Below are positions 55,968-64,000 of a stretch of DNA of 64,000 nt, one piece after another. This stretch comes from Bacteroidales bacterium (GTDB lineage Bacteria; Bacteroidota; Bacteroidia; Bacteroidales; JACABE01): positions 1 to 64,000 of the forward strand of contig JAHEYQ010000016.1 of NCBI GenBank assembly GCA_023251515.1, written 5' to 3'. Below the pieces are notes generated by a model that ran no database searches, was not told the DNA's origin, and saw only the letters and a list, made by a program, of their open reading frames with translations. Each line of letters begins with the position of its first letter. The stretch's first letter is position 1. Both the position numbers and the translations under genes were made by a program.

Positions 55968-57185
55968 ATGCGAAAAAAGAACAGCAAAGGAAGTCATTTA
56001 TTTAAAGGGATTTTTTTCCTGATAATTGCTTTGTTTGCTGGAGCCGATTTCGATATGCAGAATAATGTCATGTCAATTTCGCATACCGATTTTGCTATCA
56101 ATCACTTTTCAAACGTTAAATCGTCGTTTACACCGGATGTAAAAAAAGTTAGATTTATTGATAGTCTTGTAACCTCTTTTTATAAAAAAGGTGGATTCAA
56201 CGGAACTATTTTAGTAGCCGAAAAAGGTAAAATTTTATATGAAGGTGCTTTTGGTTACAGCAATCTGAAAACCAAAGATACCCTGAATGTAAGAACACCT
56301 TTTCAATTGGCTTCGGTTTCAAAAATGTTTACAGCAGCAGCCATTATGCTATTAAAAGACAAGGGCTTGCTTAATTATGACGATGATATGAGGAAATATA
56401 TCCCAGAGTTTCCTACTGCTGGTATCACTATCAGAAATTTACTAAATCATCGTTCTGGTTTGCAAAATTACATTTACGTTGCTGATAAATATTGGGACAG
56501 AAGCAAGGTGCTAAATAACTGCGACATACCGTCTTTGTTTAGTCAAAATAGTATAAAACCATATAATCCTCCTAACCATCATTTTAACTATTGCAATACC
56601 AATTATGCTTTATTGGCACTAATCGTAGAAAAAATAAGTGGTTTTGAATTTGCAGATTTTATGAAAACCTTTATTTTTAATCCGTTAAAGATGAAATCGG
56701 CATATATTTATTGCAAAGCAAATGATAATTTTGTAAAAGGCAGTGCCATTGGGTTTTCCTATTTTTACAAAGGTGGTTTACGTCCCGAAATACCTGACTA
56801 TTTGGATGGAGTTACCGGAGATAAAGGAATGTATGCCAGTGTTGAAGATTTATTTTTGTTCGATCAGGCTTTATACAATTGCCCCTTTATAAAAAAAGCA
56901 ACCATTGATGAAGCATTTCAACCTTCACCAGATGATATTGGAAAGAATAAAAAATATGGTTTTGGATGGCGAATCCGCCAGGGCGACGATAACAAAAAAG
57001 AAGTTTATCATTACGGATGGTGGCGAGGTTTTAAAACATATTTTATCAGAGAAATGACTGATCAGGTTGCAATTATTTCTCTTAACAATCGATCAAACAT
57101 ACATATTAATAGCATTTTGTGTAAAATTTTATGGTATGGTGAAAATCAGAATACCGAAGGTATTACAGAAGAAGCAGACGAATAA
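55968..57185 (+). CDS. Beta-lactamase-family serine hydrolase
   Basis: The 405-residue protein has an N-terminal signal/anchor (about 11-26) and a class-C beta-lactamase/DD-peptidase fold: nucleophile motif SVSK in QLASVSKMFTAAA (S-x-x-K), Y-x-N in HFNYCNTNYAL and the H-x-G-type triad YHYGWWRG. LNHRSGLQNY is characteristic of esterase/peptidase members. It probably acts in the periplasm on peptidoglycan peptides or esters; antibiotic resistance should not be assumed. It precedes the LD-carboxypeptidase-like gene by 6 bp, consistent with a peptidoglycan link. Confidence 0.88.
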   Translation: MRKKNSKGSHLFKGIFFLIIALFAGADFDMQNNVMSISHTDFAINHFSNVKSSFTPDVKKVRFIDSLVTSFYKKGGFNGTILVAEKGKILYEGAFGYSNLKTKDTLNVRTPFQLASVSKMFTAAAIMLLKDKGLLNYDDDMRKYIPEFPTAGITIRNLLNHRSGLQNYIYVADKYWDRSKVLNNCDIPSLFSQNSIKPYNPPNHHFNYCNTNYALLALIVEKISGFEFADFMKTFIFNPLKMKSAYIYCKANDNFVKGSAIGFSYFYKGGLRPEIPDYLDGVTGDKGMYASVEDLFLFDQALYNCPFIKKATIDEAFQPSPDDIGKNKKYGFGWRIRQGDDNKKEVYHYGWWRGFKTYFIREMTDQVAIISLNNRSNIHINSILCKILWYGENQNTEGITEEADE

Positions 57186-57191
57186 AAATAT

Positions 57192-58220
57192 ATGCAATCA
57201 CCACCAAAATTGAAACCGGGCGATAAAATCGCAATTATTGCTACAGCCAGAAAAATTTCTACTGATGAGATTAAGCCAGCAGTTGAAATACTCCAAAAAT
57301 GGGGATTTGAAACGGTTTTCGGCAGAAATTTATTCAGAGAAAATAATCAATTTGCAGGTACCGATAATGAAAGAACTGAAGATCTGCAATGGGCTTTGAA
57401 CGACGAAAGCATCAATGCAATATTATGTGCAAGAGGTGGTTATGGCACAGTAAAGATAATAGATAAAATCGATTTTTCTAAATTTTCAGATAAACCTAAA
57501 TGGATAATAGGTTATAGCGATGTTACGGTTCTTCATTCGCATATTCATAAAAACTTCGAAATAGAAACTTTACATGCAACTATGCCTATTAATTTTCCAA
57601 AAAATAAAGAGGAAAATGAGTCATTAATCAGCCTGAGAAAAGCATTAACCGAAGAAAAAATCAGTTATGAAATTACACCACATCCGCTAAACAAAGTGGG
57701 CGAAGCCGATGGTGTTTTGGTTGGAGGAAATTTATCTATTCTTTACAGCTTATCTGCTACAAAATCTGATATTAATACTGATGGAAAGATTTTATTTATT
57801 GAAGATTTGGATGAATATCTGTATCACATCGACCGAATGATGATGAATCTGAAAAGAAGCGGAAAACTTGCCAATCTGGCAGGTTTGGTAGTAGGAGGCA
57901 TGTCTGATATGAATGACAATACAATCCCTTACGGAAAAACCGCTGTAGAAATTATTAAAGAAGCTGTAGAAGAATATTCATATCCGGTTTGTTTTGGATT
58001 TCAGGCTGGACATATTGCTGATAATAAGGCATTGATATTGGGCCGGAATGCGAAATTGAATGTGAACAATGAGGTAAAACTTGAATTTAGTAATGACCTT
58101 AATTCAGCAAAAAGCTTAAAAAACTTGCTTCAACAGTCCAAAGGAATTATATTGGCAATAACTGCATTGTTTGCATTTATATATTTGTTTCTCAGATTAA
58201 TTAAATATTTATTCGGATAA
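57192..58220 (+). CDS. LD-carboxypeptidase (S66 family) with a C-terminal membrane anchor
   Basis: The 342-residue protein matches muramoyltetrapeptide LD-carboxypeptidases: LKPGDKIAIIATAR, CARGGYGTVKI, nucleophile region IIGYSDVTVLH (Ser), LFIEDLDEYLYHIDRM (Glu) and GFQAGHIADN (His). It would trim the terminal D-Ala of tetrapeptides during wall recycling. Unlike the usual 300-residue soluble enzymes it carries a C-terminal hydrophobic helix, GIILAITALFAFIYLFL (about 319-335), with a basic end, so it may be membrane-bound. Operon with the serine hydrolase upstream and yraN downstream. Confidence 0.88.
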   Translation: MQSPPKLKPGDKIAIIATARKISTDEIKPAVEILQKWGFETVFGRNLFRENNQFAGTDNERTEDLQWALNDESINAILCARGGYGTVKIIDKIDFSKFSDKPKWIIGYSDVTVLHSHIHKNFEIETLHATMPINFPKNKEENESLISLRKALTEEKISYEITPHPLNKVGEADGVLVGGNLSILYSLSATKSDINTDGKILFIEDLDEYLYHIDRMMMNLKRSGKLANLAGLVVGGMSDMNDNTIPYGKTAVEIIKEAVEEYSYPVCFGFQAGHIADNKALILGRNAKLNVNNEVKLEFSNDLNSAKSLKNLLQQSKGIILAITALFAFIYLFLRLIKYLFG

Positions 58221-58223
58221 ATT

Positions 58224-58586
58224 ATGGCAGAACATAATGAATTGGGCGACAGCGGCGAAAAAGCGGCGTTGGCATTCTTAAAAGAAAAGTCTTATGAAAT
58301 ATTGGCAACAAACTGGAGATTTGGTTCTGATGAAATTGATATTATTGCCCGTCACAATCATTTTCTGGTAATTGTGGAGGTTAAGACCCGTTCATCAAAC
58401 TATTTTGGCGAACCGGAAGTATTTGTAACCAAACAAAAACAGAAATTTTTGATTAGAGCTACGCAAAACTATATAAATCAGCATGATATTAATGAAGAAT
58501 GCCGATTTGATATTATTGCAATCGTTTCAAAAAACGGGAAAAATACAATACATCATATAGAGGATGCTTTTTATCCGACACTATAA
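58224..58586 (+). CDS. yraN: YraN family (UPF0102) nuclease-fold protein
   Basis: The 120-residue protein has the UPF0102 pattern G-x2-GE-x2-A (GDSGEKAA), NWRFGSDEIDIIARH and VIVEVKTRSS, with the D-x(n)-E-x-K core of the restriction-endonuclease-like fold, and RFDIIAI. Its role is unproven; a DNA-repair or recombination function has been proposed for relatives. It starts 3 bp after the LD-carboxypeptidase stop. Confidence 0.93.
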   Translation: MAEHNELGDSGEKAALAFLKEKSYEILATNWRFGSDEIDIIARHNHFLVIVEVKTRSSNYFGEPEVFVTKQKQKFLIRATQNYINQHDINEECRFDIIAIVSKNGKNTIHHIEDAFYPTL

Positions 58587-58738
58587 ATGCTTATTTAAAT
58601 TCTGAAAATCTAGGCTTAACTTAATAATTACATTTTGTGCTTTTAAAAACAATAATAAAAAAACTGATGTAACATACAGATTTTATAATAATTAATCACT
58701 TTTTGAGTTTTATCATACGCTTAATTCTTTTTTTCGTG

Positions 58739-58746
58739 TAAATTTG
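58739..58746 (+). promoter_or_regulatory. Putative -7 box for the MORN protein gene
   Basis: TAAATTTG fits TAnnTTTG, 25 bp before ATG 58772. Confidence 0.4.
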
Positions 58747-58771
58747 TAGTTCTTTTTTGTATAAAAAATTT

Positions 58772-60289
58772 ATGTTCAGATATTTCATAACTATACCAAT
58801 ATTTTTCTTAGCGTTTTGCAGCTTAAATGCTCAGGATACTGCTGTTTATACCAAATATTATTACGAAAATGGTGTGCTTTCGAGCGAAGGTACATTGAGA
58901 AACGGAAAACCTGATGGATACTGGAAAACATACAACGACAGAGGCATATTGGTTTCGGAAGGAAGCCGTAAAAATTTTGATTTGGACAGTTTATGGAGAT
59001 TTTACAACGAAAACGGCAAGCTTTCGATGGAAATGAATTATCTGAAAGGAAAGAAAAACGGTATCAGACGAAGCTATTCCGACAAGGAAAATATTGAAGA
59101 AAACTTTGTAAACGACACCAAACAAGGCATTAGCAAATATTTCTATCCCAATGGCAAATTAAAACTGATCATTCCTTTCGACAATGGACTGGAACATGGC
59201 GTTTCAAAAGAATTTGACGAAGATAGTACCCTCATTTCGTTTGTCGAATACAAAAGAGGAATGGTAATAAACCGCGAAAGAATAAACCGCAAAGATAAAA
59301 ACGGACTCAAACAAGGCTACTGGAAAACATTCTGGCAAAACGACAAATGCAAAACCGAAGGCTATTTTATGAACAATAAGAAAAACGGCTTTTTCAAAAC
59401 ATTTTCGCAAGAAGGAAATTTGCTTACTATCGAAAAATATGTAAATGACGAACTTCAAACCGATGTCCCCGAACTCAGAAAACTGGAAGTAAGAACAGAT
59501 TATTATCCTGATGGAAAAATAAAAACGGTTGGAAGTTATAACAATGGAGTGGGCGAAGGTGTCAGAAGAGAATATAACAAAGAAGGCAAAATCGAAATCA
59601 GTTATATTTTAAGCAAAGGCAAAATTATTGGGAAAGGGATTGTTGATGAAAATGGTTTTAAACAAGGAGCCTGGATAGAATATTATGAGAATGGAACCAA
59701 AAAAGCCGAAGGAAAATACAAGGACAACAAAAAAATAGCTTACTGGAAATTTTATTACAGAAACGGACAACTCGAACAGGAAGGCCTGTTTAATGCAAAT
59801 GGAAATTCTGATGGTGAGTGGAAATGGTATTTTGAAAATGGCAACGATTTGCTGATAAATAATTTTCAGGATGGCTTGGAAGATGGACCCATGATAGAAT
59901 ATGACGATACTGGAAAAGTAATTACCAAAGGTGATTTTATTGAAGGACAGGAAACCGGCGAATGGTATTATAACATAAACAATTATGTGTCAAAAGGCAA
60001 ATATGTTGACGGTAAAAGAACCGAAATGTGGAAAGATTATTTTCCAAACGGAAAACCAGCTTTTACAGGTGCTTATATAGAGGATAATCCGAATGGGAAA
60101 CATACCTATTACTGGGAAACCGGTAAGCTGAAAGAAGAAGGAAATTTTGTAATGGGAATGCGTGAGGGTGAATGGAGGAAATATGACGAAAATGGAGTAT
60201 TGTTCATAAGAACCTATTACCGAAACGGACGCGAAATCAGGTACGACAATGTACCCTTAGACCCTAAAATTGAAGAAGATGATCAATAG
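58772..60289 (+). CDS. Secreted MORN-repeat (YwqK-like) protein
   Basis: Starting at ATG 58772 the protein has 505 residues with a signal peptide ending SLNAQ. The rest consists of about 18 to 20 short YwqK/MORN_2 units of roughly 23 residues (for example YYENGVLSSEGTLRNGKPDG, YPNGKLKLIIPF, YWETGKLKEEGNF), which form beta-hairpins. The function is structural or unknown; in other Bacteroidota these are often called YwqK antitoxin-like, but no toxin gene is adjacent. Its stop lies 7 bp inside the end of the convergent DUF2238 gene. Confidence 0.85.
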   Translation: MFRYFITIPIFFLAFCSLNAQDTAVYTKYYYENGVLSSEGTLRNGKPDGYWKTYNDRGILVSEGSRKNFDLDSLWRFYNENGKLSMEMNYLKGKKNGIRRSYSDKENIEENFVNDTKQGISKYFYPNGKLKLIIPFDNGLEHGVSKEFDEDSTLISFVEYKRGMVINRERINRKDKNGLKQGYWKTFWQNDKCKTEGYFMNNKKNGFFKTFSQEGNLLTIEKYVNDELQTDVPELRKLEVRTDYYPDGKIKTVGSYNNGVGEGVRREYNKEGKIEISYILSKGKIIGKGIVDENGFKQGAWIEYYENGTKKAEGKYKDNKKIAYWKFYYRNGQLEQEGLFNANGNSDGEWKWYFENGNDLLINNFQDGLEDGPMIEYDDTGKVITKGDFIEGQETGEWYYNINNYVSKGKYVDGKRTEMWKDYFPNGKPAFTGAYIEDNPNGKHTYYWETGKLKEEGNFVMGMREGEWRKYDENGVLFIRTYYRNGREIRYDNVPLDPKIEEDDQ

Positions 60290-60930
60290 TCATTTGCTTT
60301 AATTCTGCTTTTTATTTTCAGAATAAAAAACATCAATATCCCGCCAATACTTGCCAAAGCCATATCTTTTTGTGCATCCCAAAAATCGCCCTGCTGGCCA
60401 TTGTAATTGTTTGCTTGTTCGTTAGTTAGCAATATCGTTAACGACCACTCAAAAAGCTCGTAAATCATGCTGCTTGCCAAAACAAACATAAAAGCCATAT
60501 GCAAAGCTATCTCCCTGTCAACTTTCAAGCATTTTTTATAAAACTCAGCAAATGGAATCATCATCAAAAACCCATACATAAAGTGCACAAATCTGTCGAA
60601 ATGATTTCGTTGAAAACCAAAATAATCATTAAAACCAAATCCGGAAAGTTTTTGAAACCATAAATCGTAAGGCACATAAGAGTAAATCCATCGTGCACCA
60701 ATAATATGAAAAATCATAAACAGAAAAATACAGAAGAATGCAACAATACTCAACTTATCAGCCTTTGCATCATATAATAGAAAGACTCCGGCAATTAATG
60801 TTGCCGAATGTTGCAACAACATTTGCTGAGGATAAACCGGTTTTAAACAACTAATAATTAGTACCAATACATAAAATATTAACAATCCGAATTTTAGATT
60901 AATATTAGTTAGATTTCCTTTCTTATCCAT
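60283..60930 (-). CDS. DUF2238 (YjdF-like) membrane protein
   Basis: Using the Met at 60930 (MDKKGNLTN), the protein has 215 residues and about six membrane spans. Conserved polar motifs are HIIGARWIYS, FDRFVHFMYG, YELFEWS and GDFWDAQKDMALA, all typical of the DUF2238/YjdF family. The acidic and His residues in the spans suggest a metal site or a catalytic role, but function is unknown. Tail-to-tail overlap with the MORN gene by 7 bp. Confidence 0.85.
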   Translation of the reverse strand: MDKKGNLTNINLKFGLLIFYVLVLIISCLKPVYPQQMLLQHSATLIAGVFLLYDAKADKLSIVAFFCIFLFMIFHIIGARWIYSYVPYDLWFQKLSGFGFNDYFGFQRNHFDRFVHFMYGFLMMIPFAEFYKKCLKVDREIALHMAFMFVLASSMIYELFEWSLTILLTNEQANNYNGQQGDFWDAQKDMALASIGGILMFFILKIKSRIKANDY

Positions 60931-61010
60931 TGTTTGCAAGTATTAATATAAACATTTAACAATTATTTCAATATCAATAAAAAAAGAATCTTTATTATCT
61001 AATTTTATTG

Positions 61011-61018
61011 TATATTTG
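61011..61018 (+). promoter_or_regulatory. Putative -7 box for the CheR-kinase operon
   Basis: TATATTTG matches TAnnTTTG, 26 bp before the ATG at 61045. No -33 TTTG. Confidence 0.4.
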
Positions 61019-61044
61019 TATAACATTATTTTGAAAAAATTATT

Positions 61045-61875
61045 ATGAGTGTTGAATTAATAAATATAATTGAATTTTTAAGACTACATCAAATTGAAAT
61101 ACAGCATTTTGATGAGAAGTTTTTTATTAAAACACTCGAAAAAAGAATCAGCAGTACTGAAGCAAAATCTTATGATGATTATTATAATATTTTATTATCC
61201 AACACTAAAGAACTAACTGAATTACAAAAAACTTTGTATATTAATTACTCTGAATTTTTCCGGAATTCTTTAACTTTTTCTTTTCTTGAACAAATAATTA
61301 TACCAGAGATTATTAGAAAAAAACAGTTGAAAAAAAACAAAGAAATTAGAGTTTGGTCAATGGCAACAGCCAATGGACAAGAAGCCTATTCCATTGCTAT
61401 TCTGTTAGATGAAATAATTTCAAAATCTAATACTGATATCTCATACCGAATTTTTGCAACCGATATAATAAAAGAAGAAATTGAATCTGCAAAAAAAGGA
61501 ATTTACAATACCGAAGACGTTGAAAATATTAGTTTAAAACGACTTAACTCCTATTTTGAAAAGAAAAATAATCAATATATAGCATCAGCAAAACTCAAAA
61601 ATAATATTTATTTTTCACTTTTTGATGTGATTTCAGATCAAATGTTATGCCCTGAAGCAAGCATTTTCGGCGATTTTGATCTGATTTTTTGTAGCAATAT
61701 ATTGTTTTATTACAACTCTCATATTCATAATATTATATTAAATAAAGCTATTAATTGCATTTCTTCAAATGCCTATTTGATTACAGGAGAAGCAGAAAAA
61801 GAAATTCTAAAAAAATCGGGAGGTTTAATAAATTTATTTCCATCGGCAATATTTAGAGTTAATAACACTAAATAA
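61045..61875 (+). CDS. CheR-type glutamate O-methyltransferase
   Basis: The 276-residue protein matches CheR: a helical N-terminal domain, LYINYSEFFRNSLTF (the N-Y-T-x-F-F-R motif with Ser for Thr), an SAM-binding loop VWSMATANGQEAYSIAI that differs from the usual ACSTGEEPYS, and FCSNILFYYN in place of CRNVLIYF. It transfers methyl groups from S-adenosylmethionine to receptor glutamates. The next gene, 59 bp on, encodes a kinase with a chemoreceptor-like four-helix sensor, a possible methyl acceptor or partner. The loop changes could alter activity. Confidence 0.85.
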   Translation: MSVELINIIEFLRLHQIEIQHFDEKFFIKTLEKRISSTEAKSYDDYYNILLSNTKELTELQKTLYINYSEFFRNSLTFSFLEQIIIPEIIRKKQLKKNKEIRVWSMATANGQEAYSIAILLDEIISKSNTDISYRIFATDIIKEEIESAKKGIYNTEDVENISLKRLNSYFEKKNNQYIASAKLKNNIYFSLFDVISDQMLCPEASIFGDFDLIFCSNILFYYNSHIHNIILNKAINCISSNAYLITGEAEKEILKKSGGLINLFPSAIFRVNNTK

Positions 61876-61934
61876 AAATTTATTATTCAAACAATTGAGT
61901 TTATTAAAACAAAATTCTAATAAAAAGGGGAAAA

Positions 61935-64000
61935 ATGAATTTTAAAAATTTAAAGGTAGGAACACAACTAAAAATGGGTATGGGAATCATACTTTTTTTA
62001 GTACTGATATTAGGTTGTGTAGCGTATTATCAAACTGGTATTCTGCATAATCAAACAGAAACAATGTATAACCATCCTTTGCAAGTTAGACGTGCTCTTG
62101 GTGTTTTAAATGCCGATGTATTGCAAATGAATCGCTTAGCGAAAGATTTTATAATAACTGAAAATAAAGAAGAAATTGCAGCAATTGTTTCAAAAATTAA
62201 TATACATAAAGAAAGCGCTTTCAAGCAATTAGATATTATTTATGAAAAATATTTAGGTAATAAAAGTGATATTGACAGTGTAAAAATTGCTTTTATTACA
62301 CTTAATTCCATGAGAGACGACAATATCAGATTGTTATATGATGGAAATAAAGCAGAAGTTATAAAACGGATGAAATTCAACGGTACAACAAACTTACAGG
62401 TTGAAAATCTTTTATCAAAAATAGAGGTAATAAGTAATTTTGCGGCAAATAAGGCAACTACACTTTATAATAATTCACTTCGTGTCAACAATTTAATTAA
62501 TGTACAATTATTCATTATAACTCTTTCTATTTTACTTATTTCAGTTTTTATAGTATTGTATTTGATAAAAAATATTAATACTCCAATAAGCGAACTTATT
62601 TCAGCATCAAACGCATTTAAAAACGGAAATTACTCTATAAGAAGCAGATATGATTCAAAAAATGAATTTGGCAGTTTATCTGAATCTTACAATAATCTGG
62701 CTGAAACCATCGAATTTGAAATGAAAATTAACAGCAAAACCAATTTGATAATAAGTGAAATTTTAAAAACAGATGAACCTAAGATATTTAGTCAATTGCT
62801 TTTGGGTTTGTTATTGGAACACACACATTCTCAAATAGGTTCTGTTTATTTACTTGGCGTTGACAAAAAGAATTTTGAATATTTTGATTCCATAGGATTA
62901 AATGAACATATTATTAAAGAATTTCCGGCTGCTACACCTATTGGTGAATTCGGGAAATCACTATCATCAAAAAAGATAGAAGTTATCAGTAATTTTCCTG
63001 ATAATACCGACTTTAATTTTATAACAGTAAGCGGAGTTATTAAACCAAAACAAATTATAAATATTCCAATTGTATCTCAAAATGAAGTTGTTGCAATTAT
63101 TTCATTAGCATCTATGAGCAATTTCAGCAAAATATCTTTACGACTAATAAACGAATTGTATGGCATTGTAAATGCACGAATAATCGGAATATTGGCTTTC
63201 AGAACAATTACCGAATTTTCTAAAAAACTAGAAAAACAAAATACCGAACTTGAATCACAAAAAACAGAATTAAGCTCACAGGCAAATGAACTTACAGAGC
63301 AAAATACCGAACTTGAACTTCAGAAAAGACAATTGGATGAAGCAAATAAACTGAAATCTAACTTCTTATCAAACATGAGCCATGAATTGCGTACTCCACT
63401 TAACTCTGTTATCGCATTATCTGGTGTTTTAAACCGTAAATTATCAAACCAGATTGGACAAGAAGAACATAGCTATATCGAAGTAATTGAAAGAAATGGA
63501 AAACATCTATTAACTCTCATTAACGATATTTTGGATTTATCGCGTATAGAAGCTGGGAAAGAGGAATTAGAAATCAGTAATTTCAATATCAAAGAGATTA
63601 TTGATGAGCTGATTACAATTATAAAACCACAGGCAGATCAAAAAAATATAGGTTTAATTTGCGATAAAAAAGCAGACAACCCAATAATAACTTCAGATTA
63701 TCATAAAATCAAACATATTTTACAAAACATAATTGGTAATGCCGTAAAATTTACAGAAAAAGGAAGTGTAGATATTAAGATTACAGAAGATTCTGATTAT
63801 ATAAGAATTAAAGTAATTGACTCAGGAATCGGAATTACAAAAGAACAAATACAACATATTTTTGATGAATTCAGGCAAGCTGACGGAAGTACTTCCCGAA
63901 AATACGGCGGAACAGGTTTAGGTCTTGCTATTGCTAAAAAGTATATTCAATTAATACAGGGTGATATTAAAGTAGATAGCATTCCGGGCAAAGGTTCTGA
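61935..64000 (+). CDS. Membrane histidine kinase with MCP-like sensor, cut by the window end
   Basis: An AAGGGG site precedes ATG 61935, and the frame stays open to the end (688 codons). Order: membrane helix (about 15-32), a periplasmic four-helix-bundle sensor (4HB_MCP-like, 33-195), second helix (196-215), HAMP (about 216-270), a GAF-like domain (about 275-425), a coiled coil of repeated NTELE/QK units, HisKA with SNMSHELRTPLNS (His near 481), and HATPase with NIIGNAVKF, DSGIGI, FDEFRQAD and GGTGLGLAI. Receiver domains may follow outside the window. Sensor resembling chemoreceptors next to CheR suggests methylation-tuned signalling, common in Bacteroidota hybrid-kinase loci. Confidence 0.9.
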   Translation, partial: MNFKNLKVGTQLKMGMGIILFLVLILGCVAYYQTGILHNQTETMYNHPLQVRRALGVLNADVLQMNRLAKDFIITENKEEIAAIVSKINIHKESAFKQLDIIYEKYLGNKSDIDSVKIAFITLNSMRDDNIRLLYDGNKAEVIKRMKFNGTTNLQVENLLSKIEVISNFAANKATTLYNNSLRVNNLINVQLFIITLSILLISVFIVLYLIKNINTPISELISASNAFKNGNYSIRSRYDSKNEFGSLSESYNNLAETIEFEMKINSKTNLIISEILKTDEPKIFSQLLLGLLLEHTHSQIGSVYLLGVDKKNFEYFDSIGLNEHIIKEFPAATPIGEFGKSLSSKKIEVISNFPDNTDFNFITVSGVIKPKQIINIPIVSQNEVVAIISLASMSNFSKISLRLINELYGIVNARIIGILAFRTITEFSKKLEKQNTELESQKTELSSQANELTEQNTELELQKRQLDEANKLKSNFLSNMSHELRTPLNSVIALSGVLNRKLSNQIGQEEHSYIEVIERNGKHLLTLINDILDLSRIEAGKEELEISNFNIKEIIDELITIIKPQADQKNIGLICDKKADNPIITSDYHKIKHILQNIIGNAVKFTEKGSVDIKITEDSDYIRIKVIDSGIGITKEQIQHIFDEFRQADGSTSRKYGGTGLGLAIAKKYIQLIQGDIKVDSIPGKGS

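Overview
The window is about 64 kb of AT-rich bacterial DNA from the phylum Bacteroidota. The evidence is: TAnnTTTG-type -7 promoter boxes upstream of many genes, few Shine-Dalgarno sequences, secreted proteins with PKD domains and type IX secretion (T9SS) or gliding-type C-terminal sorting domains, DUF4369 and YwqK/MORN proteins, and an Na+-translocating NADH:quinone reductase operon. The genus cannot be named from the sequence. An aldehyde:ferredoxin oxidoreductase, a ferritin and Na+-NQR suggest an anaerobic or microaerobic, sodium-using life style (inference).

Layout. 1-6 kb: the end of a truncated secreted protein and a very unusual secreted protein joining a PHP metal-hydrolase domain, two DNRLRE-like modules, a GH18 domain and a dockerin. 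6-9 kb: an orphan gene preceded by a degenerate 43-bp tandem-repeat array, then about 1 kb of gene-free debris. 9-18 kb: HEAT-like protein, purB, an MsbA-type ABC exporter, a DUF116 protein, and a six-PAS LytS-type kinase with a receiver-only response regulator. 17.7-18.3 kb: two 154-bp MITEs, each with its own 5-bp target duplication. 18.4-24.3 kb: nqrABCDEF, with an in-frame TAA in nqrA and an inserted dispersed repeat between nqrA and nqrB. 24.3-28 kb: ferritin, a frameshifted lipoprotein, an AI-2E-family permease and a radical SAM/SPASM protein. 28-37.7 kb: one 3172-residue adhesin-like protein with about 36 PKD modules. 38-40.5 kb: ferredoxin, AOR and a 49-residue membrane protein. 40.8-49 kb: a T9SS cargo protein, a lipoprotein, a CNNM/CorC transporter, tRNA-Arg(CCG), a flavoprotein and an M4 metalloprotease. 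49-53 kb: a HisC-like aminotransferase coupled to a CDP-alcohol phosphatidyltransferase, then an LpxH-like phosphatase coupled to a DUF4369 lipoprotein. 53.1-53.7 kb: a rearranged tRNA-Arg(CCT) cluster enclosing a GIY-YIG gene, with an identically placed 20-nt palindrome in two of three tRNA copies. 53.8-64 kb: metG, a serine hydrolase, an LD-carboxypeptidase-like protein, yraN, a MORN protein, DUF2238, CheR and the start of a chemoreceptor-like histidine kinase that runs off the window.

Best candidates for undescribed biology are: (1) the 154-bp MITE family with a covarying long hairpin; (2) the palindrome-in-tRNA cluster with its GIY-YIG gene; (3) the 43-bp tandem array with an internal TTACC/GGTAA dyad ahead of an orphan gene; and (4) the nonsense codon in an otherwise intact nqr operon. 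No CRISPR array, rRNA, prophage or intact IS transposase was seen.
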